From contig NZ_PHQQ01000026.1 of the NCBI RefSeq assembly GCF_002909235.1, positions 38,907 to 102,906 on the forward strand: a stretch of DNA of 64,000 bases. Reading direction: 5' to 3'. Both the position numbers and the translations under genes were made by a program. This DNA comes from Arenibacter catalasegens. GTDB taxonomy: Bacteria; Bacteroidota; Bacteroidia; Flavobacteriales; Flavobacteriaceae. The notes under the pieces are model-generated. The model was not told the origin of the DNA. It did no database searches and saw only the letters and a program-made list of their open reading frames with translations. Shown here piece after piece: positions 18,547-27,272 of this stretch (position 1 is the stretch's first letter; every line of letters starts with the position of its first letter).

Positions 18547-20919
18547 TCAGCCTCTAGTTATAGTTTCATCCAAGTTTAAAATGGTGTGCGCGGTTAAGGC
18601 CAATGCGGCCAATTGGCTTTCCGAAATGTTTTTATCCATTTCAAAGGCACCAATGGACAAGTATTCTTGGGCCTCGATTCCTTCTCCTTCGACCTTTAGG
18701 AGCATACTGGAATAATAATTGTTCAACATAGTCAATTCTTCCTCATCCGGAGCTCTAGATGTGGCCAGCTTAAAAATATAGCTAATCTGGTCACTGGTTT
18801 CTTTATGGCGATCAATGGCATTTTTGGCAAGTATTCTCGCTGCCTCTATAATTTGAGGGTCGTTAAGCAATACTAGAGCCTGTAAGGGTGTGTTGGTCTC
18901 TTGGCGTTTTACTGAACAAAGATCTCTAGATGCTGCATCAAAAGTCATCATACTGGGAGGTGGAACCGTTCTTTTCCAAAAAGTGTACAGACTTTTTCTG
19001 TAAAGGTCTTTCCCGGTACTTGTAATGTATGTGGCCGTACTTCCACCACCACCACCTGTAGTGGCTTCCCAAATACCAGCTGGTTGATAAGGTTTAACAC
19101 TTGGTCCTCCTACTTCCCTGTTGAGCAATCCACTAATTTTCAAGGCTTGATCCCTAATTAATTCTGCCGTAAGTCTTAATCTTGGGGCACGAGCCAAAAG
19201 TTGGTTTTCAGGATCTAATTCTAGTAATTCTTTGGAAACGGTAGTACTCTGTTGATAGGTTGCCGAAAGGGCAATGTATTTGAAAATCTTTCTAGCGTCC
19301 CAACCTTCATTTCTGAATTTAATGGCCAGGTAGTCCAATAATTCCGGATGTGTAGGGAGAGAACCTTGATTGCCAAAATCAAACGAAGAGGCAACTAGTC
19401 CACTACCGAACATACGCTGCCAGAACCTATTCACCGTAACCCTAGCTGTTAATGGATTGTCTTTATGAAACAACCATTTTGCCAAGCCCAATCGGTTTTT
19501 AGGATAGTCCTCAGGAAAAGGGAGAATGGACTCGGGTGTGTTTGGGTATACCTGTGTTGTAGGTTGGTCATAGACGCCCCTGTTCAGTATATAAGAAGGT
19601 CTTATTTCCTCCATCTCGTTCATAACCATGACAGGAACTTCCTTCATGTTGGATTTTTGTAGTTGTACAAAACTCAATACGCCATTTTTTTCCTTTTCCG
19701 TTATGGTCATAAAAGGCTTAGGAATTTTACCGGCACCTCCAGGAGTCAGCCCAAGTTCATCAATATTGTTGAAAAAGCTAAACAGTTCAAAATGGTTTTT
19801 TTGACTTATAGGGTCATATTTGTGGTCATGACATCGGGCACATTCAAAAGTAAGTCCTAAAAAAGCAGTACCAAAGGTCACGGCTCTATCCTCTACATAC
19901 TCAATGCGGTATTCTTCCGGAATAACTCCACCTTCAAAGGTAATCTTGTGGTTCCTATTGAAACCTGTGGCAAGAATCTGTTCTGCATTGGCATTGGGAA
20001 GTAGATCTCCTGCCAATTGATAGGTAACAAATTGGTCATAGGGCATATTTTCCTTAAAGGCGTGAATAACCCAATCCCGCCAAGGCCACATAATGCGTTC
20101 AAAATCGTCTTGGTATCCATGAGTGTCCGCGTAGCGGGCGATATCCATCCATTCAGAAGACATATGCTCTGCATAGTCCATTGTATTTAAAAGGGAGTCT
20201 ATAATTACTTCATAGGCATTAGGGGAATTGTCTTTTGCGAAACCTTCAATTTGCTCCACACTTGGAGGTAGTCCTGTAAGGTCATAAAATACACGGCGAA
20301 GCAATTTCTCTTTTGAAGCTTTTTCATTGGGCTCCAATCCATTTTGTTCCAGTTTTGATAAAACAAATTGGTCAATTTCATTTTGAACCCAAGTCGTGTT
20401 GTTCGTTTTTGGTAGTTTGGGTGTTACAGGAGCAATAAATGCCCAATGAGTCTTAAATTCAGCACCCTGGTCTATCCATTTTTTTAAGATTTCCTTTTCA
20501 TATTCACTAAGGATTAGGTTGGATTCTGGCGGAGGCATCATCAGTGATTCATCTTTGGTGAATATCCGATTAACCAGTTCACTTTTTTTAACATCGCCAG
20601 GTACAATGGCGTAATGGTCTTTATTTTTTCCCAATGCGGTATAAGCGTCTTCGGCAGTGTTCAATGAAAGCCCGCCCTCAATGGCATTTTTGTCAGGGCC
20701 ATGGCATTTGAAACATCTATCCGAAAGAATTGGTTTTACATCAAAAGTAAAGTCAATTTTATCTGGAACCTTACCTTTAAATTTATTGCTGCTGGTTGTT
20801 GCCGATGTTGGTCCTCCGCTATTACAGCCTACTGCAAATAAGACCAGAATTACAACCAATAGTGTACAAGTCCCAGTTTGGAACCATGTAGAGGAATATT
20901 TAGGGAAATTAACAGACAT
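18547..20919 (-). CDS. PSCyt1-PSCyt2-PSD1 domain protein (DUF1549/DUF1553)
   Basis: 790 residues. After an N-terminal hydrophobic segment with a possible lipobox (AVGC, Cys32) comes a PSCyt1 haem domain with CFKCH at 69-73 and a MPPPES ligand region. PSCyt2/DUF1549 follows (WVQNEIDQFVLSKLEQNGLE, RRVFYDLTGLPPS) and then PSD1/DUF1553 (TARVTVNRFWQRMFGSGLV, LLDYLA, QQSTTVS, LQALVLLNDPQ). The family is typical of Planctomycetes and Verrucomicrobia and is thought to act in periplasmic oxidation of sugars. First gene of the operon with the DUF1501 and LRR-cytochrome genes. Confidence 0.9.
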   Translation of the reverse strand: MSVNFPKYSSTWFQTGTCTLLVVILVLFAVGCNSGGPTSATTSSNKFKGKVPDKIDFTFDVKPILSDRCFKCHGPDKNAIEGGLSLNTAEDAYTALGKNKDHYAIVPGDVKKSELVNRIFTKDESLMMPPPESNLILSEYEKEILKKWIDQGAEFKTHWAFIAPVTPKLPKTNNTTWVQNEIDQFVLSKLEQNGLEPNEKASKEKLLRRVFYDLTGLPPSVEQIEGFAKDNSPNAYEVIIDSLLNTMDYAEHMSSEWMDIARYADTHGYQDDFERIMWPWRDWVIHAFKENMPYDQFVTYQLAGDLLPNANAEQILATGFNRNHKITFEGGVIPEEYRIEYVEDRAVTFGTAFLGLTFECARCHDHKYDPISQKNHFELFSFFNNIDELGLTPGGAGKIPKPFMTITEKEKNGVLSFVQLQKSNMKEVPVMVMNEMEEIRPSYILNRGVYDQPTTQVYPNTPESILPFPEDYPKNRLGLAKWLFHKDNPLTARVTVNRFWQRMFGSGLVASSFDFGNQGSLPTHPELLDYLAIKFRNEGWDARKIFKYIALSATYQQSTTVSKELLELDPENQLLARAPRLRLTAELIRDQALKISGLLNREVGGPSVKPYQPAGIWEATTGGGGGSTATYITSTGKDLYRKSLYTFWKRTVPPPSMMTFDAASRDLCSVKRQETNTPLQALVLLNDPQIIEAARILAKNAIDRHKETSDQISYIFKLATSRAPDEEELTMLNNYYSSMLLKVEGEGIEAQEYLSIGAFEMDKNISESQLAALALTAHTILNLDETITRG

Positions 20920-21048
20920 TGGACTTTTAATAAAATAATACCTTCTAAATTAAGGTCTTTATATTTATTTAACAGTAAATTTCGACAAATGACTATTAAG
21001 GGAGGCTAAATGCTGTTAAAAAAAGGGATTAAGCGTAATAACGACATT

Positions 21049-21765
21049 TTATTCTAAATTCTCATCTAGAATTTTACTTTTAACGTCGTTTAGATAGCTT
21101 CGGCCAATGGTGTATCTTATACCTTGCACTTCTACGCTGTTACCTTCAATAGCTTCGATTTTATCAATTGCTATGGTGTAGGACCTGTGAATTCTTATAA
21201 ATTTATCCGAGGGGAGTTCTTCAGTAAAACTGCTCAGGGTTCTATGAATAATATATTTATTGGCTTTTGTCTTTATCCTGATGTAGTCCTTAAGACTTTC
21301 TATGACGATAATGTCGTCCAAATAAATTTTTTGTAATTTTTTCTTATCGACCTTTACAAAAATGCTCTGATTGTCATTGGTGCTGTGTGCTTCGTTTTTA
21401 GAAAACCCCTCCTTTAAGTTTATTATTCTGTGGACTGTTTTTAAAAATCTGGGAAAAGGAATGGGTTTTACCAAGTAATCTATTGCCTCCAATTCAAAAC
21501 TTTTAAGGGCAAAGTCTTCGTGGGCGGTCGTCATTACCACCATAGCTTTTGAGTTTATACTGCCCAGGAGATCCAGGCCGTTCATGATGGGCATATTGAT
21601 GTCCAAGAATATAATGTCTACCTCATTCCTCTGCAAAAAAGTGGAAGCGTCAATGGCATTGGTGAAGGTCTGTACCAAGGCCAATTCTTTAATTTGTTCT
21701 ACGTAGTTTTTTAATATATTGATTGCCAGAGGTTCATCGTCAATTATTATTGCCTTAAAACTCAT
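21049..21765 (-). CDS. LytTR family response regulator
   Basis: 238 residues. The receiver domain has IIDDEP at 7-12, phospho-acceptor Asp55 in FLDINMPIMNG, and Lys100 in YLVKPIPF. After a linker, a LytTR DNA-binding domain spans about 140-235 (IVIESLKDYIRIKT, HRTLSSFTEELPSDKFIRIHRSY in part). It should bind DNA as a dimer at paired repeats. Its start overlaps the kinase stop by 1 bp, so the two form a two-component system. It lies between the cytochrome operon and the PUL, on the strand of the former. Confidence 0.93.
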   Translation of the reverse strand: MSFKAIIIDDEPLAINILKNYVEQIKELALVQTFTNAIDASTFLQRNEVDIIFLDINMPIMNGLDLLGSINSKAMVVMTTAHEDFALKSFELEAIDYLVKPIPFPRFLKTVHRIINLKEGFSKNEAHSTNDNQSIFVKVDKKKLQKIYLDDIIVIESLKDYIRIKTKANKYIIHRTLSSFTEELPSDKFIRIHRSYTIAIDKIEAIEGNSVEVQGIRYTIGRSYLNDVKSKILDENLE

Positions 21766-22844
21766 TATACTTTTAATTTAAGAATAACATTAAACATTTT
21801 GTCCTTTTCAAAGATAGAAAGATTATAATCTTTTGGTTCGTATCCCAATTCCAATCGTTTTTTTACATTGGAAAGTCCAATTCCATAATCTCGTTTTAAT
21901 AATTTATTATTTTTCTTAGAAGTTACATTATTACGGACTTCAAAATTTAGGATATCGTCCACTACTTCCAAATTTATTTTAATATACATATTGCCTATAT
22001 TTTTACTGGCACCATGTTTAAAGCAATTTTCAATAAAGGGCATTAAAAGCATTGGGGCAATTTTTTTTTCTTCGATATCTCCCTTAATATTCAAATCAAT
22101 TTTCAGGGAATTGTCAAACCGAATACGTTCCAAATCGACATAATTTTGGATGCATTCTATTTCTTTAGTCAAATCTTGATATGGTTTATCCGTAGCATAT
22201 AACAAGTACCGCATTAACTCTGATAACCTAAGTACAATCTCTGGAGCTCGGTCCGATTTTTCTAAAGTTAGGGAATATATATTATTTAGTGTATTAAAGA
22301 AAAAATGAGGGGATACTTGAGATCTAAGGAATTTCAATTCCGTTGTCAGTTGCCTTTTTTCCAATTCATGTAATTTGCTGTTTTCATTTAGCCAATCCAC
22401 CGTAATTTTTATAGCAGTTACAAAAGACATCACATAAAGTTCGCCCAACATAGTGACAATGGCATAATTTAAAGTAAGGCTTTCCACGTCCCCTGCTTCT
22501 GGCATTACATTATTACTAACTAAATAATAGGTAAGGTTGAATTTTATTATAAGTCCAATAAACAATGTGGCAAGTAATAAAACAGTATAAGTGAAATATC
22601 GTTTGGTATATACAAATTTGGGCATTAAAAAATAAATATTGAAATATGCCAGTGCCATATGTATGGGGAATCCCAATAAATTGGTTTTAACGGCATAGAC
22701 AAAATCCTGATGTATATTTCCCCAACGAAAAATATTGAAAAGTATATAAACGGCCCAAAAAATGATATGGTGCTTGTAATTGATGTTAAATTCACCAGAG
22801 TTATTTTCACCTAGTATTTTATGATTCAGCTTATTAATTTGCAT
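21765..22844 (-). CDS. LytS/YehU-type sensor histidine kinase
   Basis: 359 residues. The N-terminal 150 residues hold four membrane helices with no large extracellular loop. The kinase core is the His_kinase type: SPHFFFNTLNNIYSL with phospho-acceptor His180, then the N-box FIENCFKHG and a glycine-rich GIGLSNVKKRLEL. Such kinases pair with LytTR regulators, and the regulator gene overlaps by 1 bp. It is divergent from the symporter that begins the PUL, so it may sense something related to that locus, though no binding site was identified. Confidence 0.93.
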   Translation of the reverse strand: MQINKLNHKILGENNSGEFNINYKHHIIFWAVYILFNIFRWGNIHQDFVYAVKTNLLGFPIHMALAYFNIYFLMPKFVYTKRYFTYTVLLLATLFIGLIIKFNLTYYLVSNNVMPEAGDVESLTLNYAIVTMLGELYVMSFVTAIKITVDWLNENSKLHELEKRQLTTELKFLRSQVSPHFFFNTLNNIYSLTLEKSDRAPEIVLRLSELMRYLLYATDKPYQDLTKEIECIQNYVDLERIRFDNSLKIDLNIKGDIEEKKIAPMLLMPFIENCFKHGASKNIGNMYIKINLEVVDDILNFEVRNNVTSKKNNKLLKRDYGIGLSNVKKRLELGYEPKDYNLSIFEKDKMFNVILKLKV

Positions 22845-23155
22845 AGGTGTTGATTACAGTCTTTAATTCTAAAAATAGACGTTTGACTTTACGGGTTGGT
22901 TGTTGGTCTAAATTTATTCTCCTTCCTCAAAAAAAATTAAATATTTAATTATATTAAGTAGAACTCACTAATTATTTTTTTGAGTAACTTCTAAATTTTG
23001 GCTGCACAGCCATGAAAATTTGGGGAAATTATAAAAAAAATAAGAGTAGATGTCTATTGTGGCTAAAAATCATAAGGCTATGGCCTTTTTTTAACCTAAA
23101 TAGGCGGAAATTTCTGATTGGCGGACTATTTTCTACAACTCTAAAATATAATTTG
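22845..23155. other. Divergent intergenic region between kinase and symporter genes
   Basis: 311 bp, AT-rich. It must contain both divergent promoters. I could not find a convincing TTTG-N19-TAnnTTTG on either strand or a clear LytTR repeat pair. An ATG at 23012 opens the symporter frame, but the 48 residues it would add are basic and unlike the family. Confidence 0.4.
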
Positions 23156-25033
23156 ATGAACGTAATTGATGTGGCGATTATTATTGCCTATATAGTGCTT
23201 ACCCTCTTTGTTGGAATATGGGTTTCGAAAAAAGCATCCAAGGGACTCAAATCTTATTTTTTAGGAGGGAACAATATAAAATGGTACTATCTGGGGCTCA
23301 GCAATGGTTCTGGTATGTTCGATGTTTCCGGTACGGCTTGGATGGTAGGTATTCTCTTTTTGTATGGCGTAAAAAGCTTTATGTTCATGTGGCTCTGGCC
23401 AATTTGGAACCAGATTTTTGTGATGATGTTTTTGGCGGTCTGGATCCGTAGATCTAATATTATGACCGGTTCGGAGTGGATACTTACTCGCTTTGGGGAT
23501 GATAGGGCCGGGAGGGCTTCCCATATTATAGTTGCTGTATTTGCCATTGTAGCTGCCGTAGGCTTTATTGCTTATTTCTTTGAAGGGGTAGGTAAATTTT
23601 TGACCATTATCCTACCTTGGGATATGACCATGCATTTAGGAGAGATGGTTTTGCTGACCTCGGAGCAGTCGTATGCCATGATCATCATATTTTTGACAAC
23701 GATTTATACCATAAAAGGCGGGATGTTCTCCGTAGTAGCCACGGAAGTGCTTCAATATATCATCATGGTAATTGCTGGAATTCTTGTAGCAGGTTATGCT
23801 TTTTTTGCTTTTACCGATGCAGAGATCAATTCCGTGATAAGCACGGAGTGGAAAAATGTATTTTTTGGTTGGGAATTGGGTACCCATTGGGATAGGGATT
23901 TTGATGCATTTAATAAATTGATAGACTCGGAGGGTTATAAGATGTTTGGGGCATTAATAGGTATGACCCTTTTTAAGGGCTTTTTTGCCAGTATTGCAGG
24001 CCCTACTCCCAGTTACGACCTTCAAAGAATATTGTCTACACGGTCAGTGAAAGAGGCGGCCTATATGAGTGGGTTTACCAATTTGGTGTTGTTTATTCCA
24101 AGGTATTTGCTGATTTCTGGGATTGTTGTAATTGCCTTGGTGGTGCTTGCGCCGGAAATGATTGGGAATCCTGGGCTTACTGGAGCGGAGCTCGAGGTTT
24201 TACTGCCCAAGGTAATCAACTTTCACGTGCCGGTTGGGATAAAGGGATTGCTGTTGGCTGGGTTACTTGCTGCCTTTATGTCCACCTTTTCTGCCTTTGT
24301 AAATGCCGGTCCAGCGTATTTGGTGAATGATATTTATAAGAAGTATTTTAAGCCGGAAGCATCGCATCAACATTATATTAAGGCGAGTCATATAGCCTCA
24401 TTTTTGGTAGTAATTTTGGGTGTTTTTATGGGATTTTTTGCAGATTCCATCAATTCGCTGACGCTTTGGATTACAAGTGCATTGTTCGGGGGTTATGTTG
24501 CTGCAAATTTTATAAAATGGATTTGGTGGCGATTTAACGGCTGGGGGTATTTTTGGGGTATGTTGTCCGGGTTAATTATTGCTTCGTTACAATTTGTATT
24601 GGATAACAATAAGGGCAATTTTACGGAAGGCACCTTACTGTACGATCTTTCCCATGTCCATGCCATTTATCTTTTTCCTATTATTTTTGGAGTCTCTCTA
24701 TTGGGTTCTTTTTTGGGAACCTATTTTAGCCCAGCGACCGATAAGGAAGTTTTAAAATCTTTTTACAAAAATGTAAAACCATGGGGTTGGTGGAATCCGA
24801 TATATAAGGAATTAAAGGAGGAAGATCCCACATTTGAAAAAAACAATGAATTTTGGTGGGATATGATGAACTGTGCAGTGGGGGTAATTTGGCAATCCAG
24901 TATGATCGTACTCCCTATTTATTTTATGATTAGAGATTACCCTAAGGCTATTATTGCATTGGTCGTCTTTGGTATCACCTCGACAATTTTAAAATTTACC
25001 TGGTTGGATAAAGTTCGAAAAATACCGAATTAG
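23156..25033 (+). CDS. Sodium:solute symporter family protein (SSS)
   Basis: About 625 residues from the ATG at 23156. An ATG at 23012 is possible but adds a basic leader atypical for the family; MNVIDVAIIIAYIVLTLFVG is the normal SSS start. About 13-15 membrane helices and the SSS signature region (KGLLLAGLLAAFMSTFSAFV) are visible. It imports a solute with Na+. As the first gene of the PUL, 90 bp before the GH130 gene, it probably brings a released sugar or disaccharide into the cytoplasm for GH130; that substrate is inferred. Confidence 0.88.
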   Translation: MNVIDVAIIIAYIVLTLFVGIWVSKKASKGLKSYFLGGNNIKWYYLGLSNGSGMFDVSGTAWMVGILFLYGVKSFMFMWLWPIWNQIFVMMFLAVWIRRSNIMTGSEWILTRFGDDRAGRASHIIVAVFAIVAAVGFIAYFFEGVGKFLTIILPWDMTMHLGEMVLLTSEQSYAMIIIFLTTIYTIKGGMFSVVATEVLQYIIMVIAGILVAGYAFFAFTDAEINSVISTEWKNVFFGWELGTHWDRDFDAFNKLIDSEGYKMFGALIGMTLFKGFFASIAGPTPSYDLQRILSTRSVKEAAYMSGFTNLVLFIPRYLLISGIVVIALVVLAPEMIGNPGLTGAELEVLLPKVINFHVPVGIKGLLLAGLLAAFMSTFSAFVNAGPAYLVNDIYKKYFKPEASHQHYIKASHIASFLVVILGVFMGFFADSINSLTLWITSALFGGYVAANFIKWIWWRFNGWGYFWGMLSGLIIASLQFVLDNNKGNFTEGTLLYDLSHVHAIYLFPIIFGVSLLGSFLGTYFSPATDKEVLKSFYKNVKPWGWWNPIYKELKEEDPTFEKNNEFWWDMMNCAVGVIWQSSMIVLPIYFMIRDYPKAIIALVVFGITSTILKFTWLDKVRKIPN

Positions 25034-25123
25034 AATTAAATTGATGAGTTCCTTGGTCTAAATTATAGATCGATTAAATTAGAGAGAAAATAAGTTGAAT
25101 CATAATAATTAAATTAAGATAAA

Positions 25124-26089
25124 GTGAGTAACATTCCATGGCAAGAAAGGCCTGCCAATAGTGCAGATGTAGTTTGGCGATATTCAGAGAACCCAGTAGT
25201 TAAGAGGGATGCAATTCCTACTTCCAATAGTATTTTTAACAGTGCGGTAGTGCCATTCCAAGATGGATTTGCCGGGGTATTCCGCTGTGACAACAAAGCG
25301 GTCCAGATGAATATTTTTGCCGGTTTTAGCAATAATGGTATAGATTGGGATATTAACCATGATCCTATTCAATTTCAGGCCGGAAATACAGACATGATCG
25401 AATCCGATTATAAGTATGATCCCAGAGTAGTATTTATAGAAGATAGGTATTGGATAACCTGGTGTAACGGATATAATGGCCCAACTATAGGAATAGGCTA
25501 TACCTTTGATTTTAAAGAGTTTTTTCAATGTGAAAATGCTTTTTTGCCTTTTAATAGAAATGGGGTGCTTTTCCCAGAGAAAATCAACGGAAAGTATGCT
25601 ATGCTGAGTAGGCCAAGTGATAATGGACATACACCTTTTGGTGATATTTACATTAGCTATAGTCCAGATATGAAATTCTGGGGAGAGCATAGGTGTGTCA
25701 TGAAAGTAACCCCTTTTGTTGATAGTGCTTGGCAATGTACCAAGATTGGTGCAGGACCCATTCCCATACTCACAGAGGAAGGTTGGTTGACATTTTATCA
25801 TGGAGTAATAAATACCTGCAACGGATTTAGGTATTCTATGGGAGCTGCTATTTTGGATAAAGAGCGGCCTGATCAAGTATTGTATAGAACCAAACCTTAT
25901 TTATTGGCCCCACAGACCAATTATGAATGTGTGGGCGATGTGCCAAATGTAGTATTTCCATGTGCTGCACTACATTCGATTGAAGAGGACAAGGTTGCCA
26001 TTTATTATGGTGCTGCAGATACGGTTACCGGCTTGGCTTTCGGACGTATATCAGAAATTGTAAAATTCACGAAGGAGAATAGTTTATAA
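25124..26089 (+). CDS. GH130 family beta-mannoside phosphorylase/glycosidase
   Basis: 321 residues from a GTG start. The five-bladed propeller motifs of GH130 are seen: [78 protein letters not shown] and LTFYHGV. The family splits beta-mannosides, usually with phosphate, giving mannose 1-phosphate. There is no signal peptide, so it acts in the cytoplasm, unlike its neighbours. With GH20, GH92 and GH29 alongside, phosphorolysis of Man-beta-1,4-GlcNAc from N-glycan cores is the best guess, as for BT1033 of B. thetaiotaomicron. A hydrolase of beta-1,2-mannosides is an alternative. Confidence 0.88.
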   Translation: MSNIPWQERPANSADVVWRYSENPVVKRDAIPTSNSIFNSAVVPFQDGFAGVFRCDNKAVQMNIFAGFSNNGIDWDINHDPIQFQAGNTDMIESDYKYDPRVVFIEDRYWITWCNGYNGPTIGIGYTFDFKEFFQCENAFLPFNRNGVLFPEKINGKYAMLSRPSDNGHTPFGDIYISYSPDMKFWGEHRCVMKVTPFVDSAWQCTKIGAGPIPILTEEGWLTFYHGVINTCNGFRYSMGAAILDKERPDQVLYRTKPYLLAPQTNYECVGDVPNVVFPCAALHSIEEDKVAIYYGAADTVTGLAFGRISEIVKFTKENSL

Positions 26090-26145
26090 TCCCGATTTTT
26101 CTGGGAATAAATAGAATTTTGATTAGCAACTAAAAAACCAAAATT

Positions 26146-27213
26146 ATGAATACGAGTTATTTCAGCCAAACCAGAATCTGGTCATTGGTGTTTATGCTTT
26201 TATGCATTGGCACTACCATAATCAACGCCCAAGAGTTAATACCTCGGAGTTATATAGCCGTTAAGGCAAATGAAACATTGGTAATAGATGGTAAAGGAGA
26301 TGATGTTTCATGGCAGAAAGCAACCTGGTCCCAGGATTATATTGATATTGAAGGTAAATTAACACCTAAATATAAGACCAGGATGAAAATGCTGTGGGAC
26401 AACGATTACCTCTATGTTATGGCAGAAATGGAAGAGCCGCATGTGTGGGCCACTTTAAAACAAAGGGACACCGTTATTTTTTATAACAATGATTTTGAAA
26501 TCTTTATTGACCCTGACGGCGATACTCATAATTATTACGAATATGAGATGAATGCCCATAATACACTGTGGGACTTGCTTCTGACCAAGCCCTATAGGAA
26601 TCATGGTAAAGTAATCGACAGTTGGGATATTCAAGGAGTAAAATCGGCCGTAAGTATTGATGGAACATTAAATGATTCATCGGATATGGATAAAGGATGG
26701 ACGGTTGAAATAGCTATTCCATGGAAGGTGATTACTGAAGCCGGCAATGGTAATAATGTTCCAGAGAACGATTTTTGGAGGATTAATTTTTCAAGGGTAA
26801 ACTGGCATTTTGATTTAACGGAAGGGCGGTATTCCCGGAAAAAGGATGATAATGGTAAATTCCTTCCCGAATATAATTGGGTCTGGTCACCACAGGGAGT
26901 TATTAATATGCATGAGCCGGAACATTGGGGGTACGTTTATTTTGCTTCCGATGAAATGAGTGGAAAGGACAGTTTTTCAATTCCGCATGACGATTATATA
27001 AAATGGTATTTGTATAAGCTCTACCGTGGAGTTTTACAGGGGAAAAAGGATGCTGAAAAGTTAGTGACAATTCCCAAGAATATTTTAGGAAAGTCTATTA
27101 AGCCTAGTTTGGACAAGCACAGATTTGGATATAATATTTGGGTTAAAAGTCCATTTACAGGTAAAATATTGAAGATAAGCGAGGATGGGAGATTCCAGAG
27201 TATTGATGAATAA
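26146..27213 (+). CDS. Secreted CBM9-like carbohydrate-binding protein
   Basis: 355 residues with a signal peptide ending near INAQ. Residues 35-240 match the carbohydrate-binding family 9-like (DOMON-related) fold: LVIDGKGDDVSWQKATW, MKMLWDNDYLYVMAEMEEPHVW, FEIFIDPDGDTHNYYEYEMN and GWTVEIAIPWKVI. The rest (about 240-355) has no recognised domain. Such proteins are frequent in Bacteroidota glycan loci, and binding of sugar ends is inferred. It is 56 bp after the GH130 gene and 59 bp before the GH20 gene, so in the same transcription unit. Confidence 0.82.
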   Translation: MNTSYFSQTRIWSLVFMLLCIGTTIINAQELIPRSYIAVKANETLVIDGKGDDVSWQKATWSQDYIDIEGKLTPKYKTRMKMLWDNDYLYVMAEMEEPHVWATLKQRDTVIFYNNDFEIFIDPDGDTHNYYEYEMNAHNTLWDLLLTKPYRNHGKVIDSWDIQGVKSAVSIDGTLNDSSDMDKGWTVEIAIPWKVITEAGNGNNVPENDFWRINFSRVNWHFDLTEGRYSRKKDDNGKFLPEYNWVWSPQGVINMHEPEHWGYVYFASDEMSGKDSFSIPHDDYIKWYLYKLYRGVLQGKKDAEKLVTIPKNILGKSIKPSLDKHRFGYNIWVKSPFTGKILKISEDGRFQSIDE

Positions 27214-27272
27214 AAATGAAATGATCTCATAAACTTGTGGGGTTATTAAAGGAAATGGTTAATGCGAGTTAA

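Noticed and set aside
23012..23155. Upstream start for the sodium symporter
   Set aside because: The added 48 residues are basic and unlike the family; ATG 23156 gives the normal SSS N-terminus.
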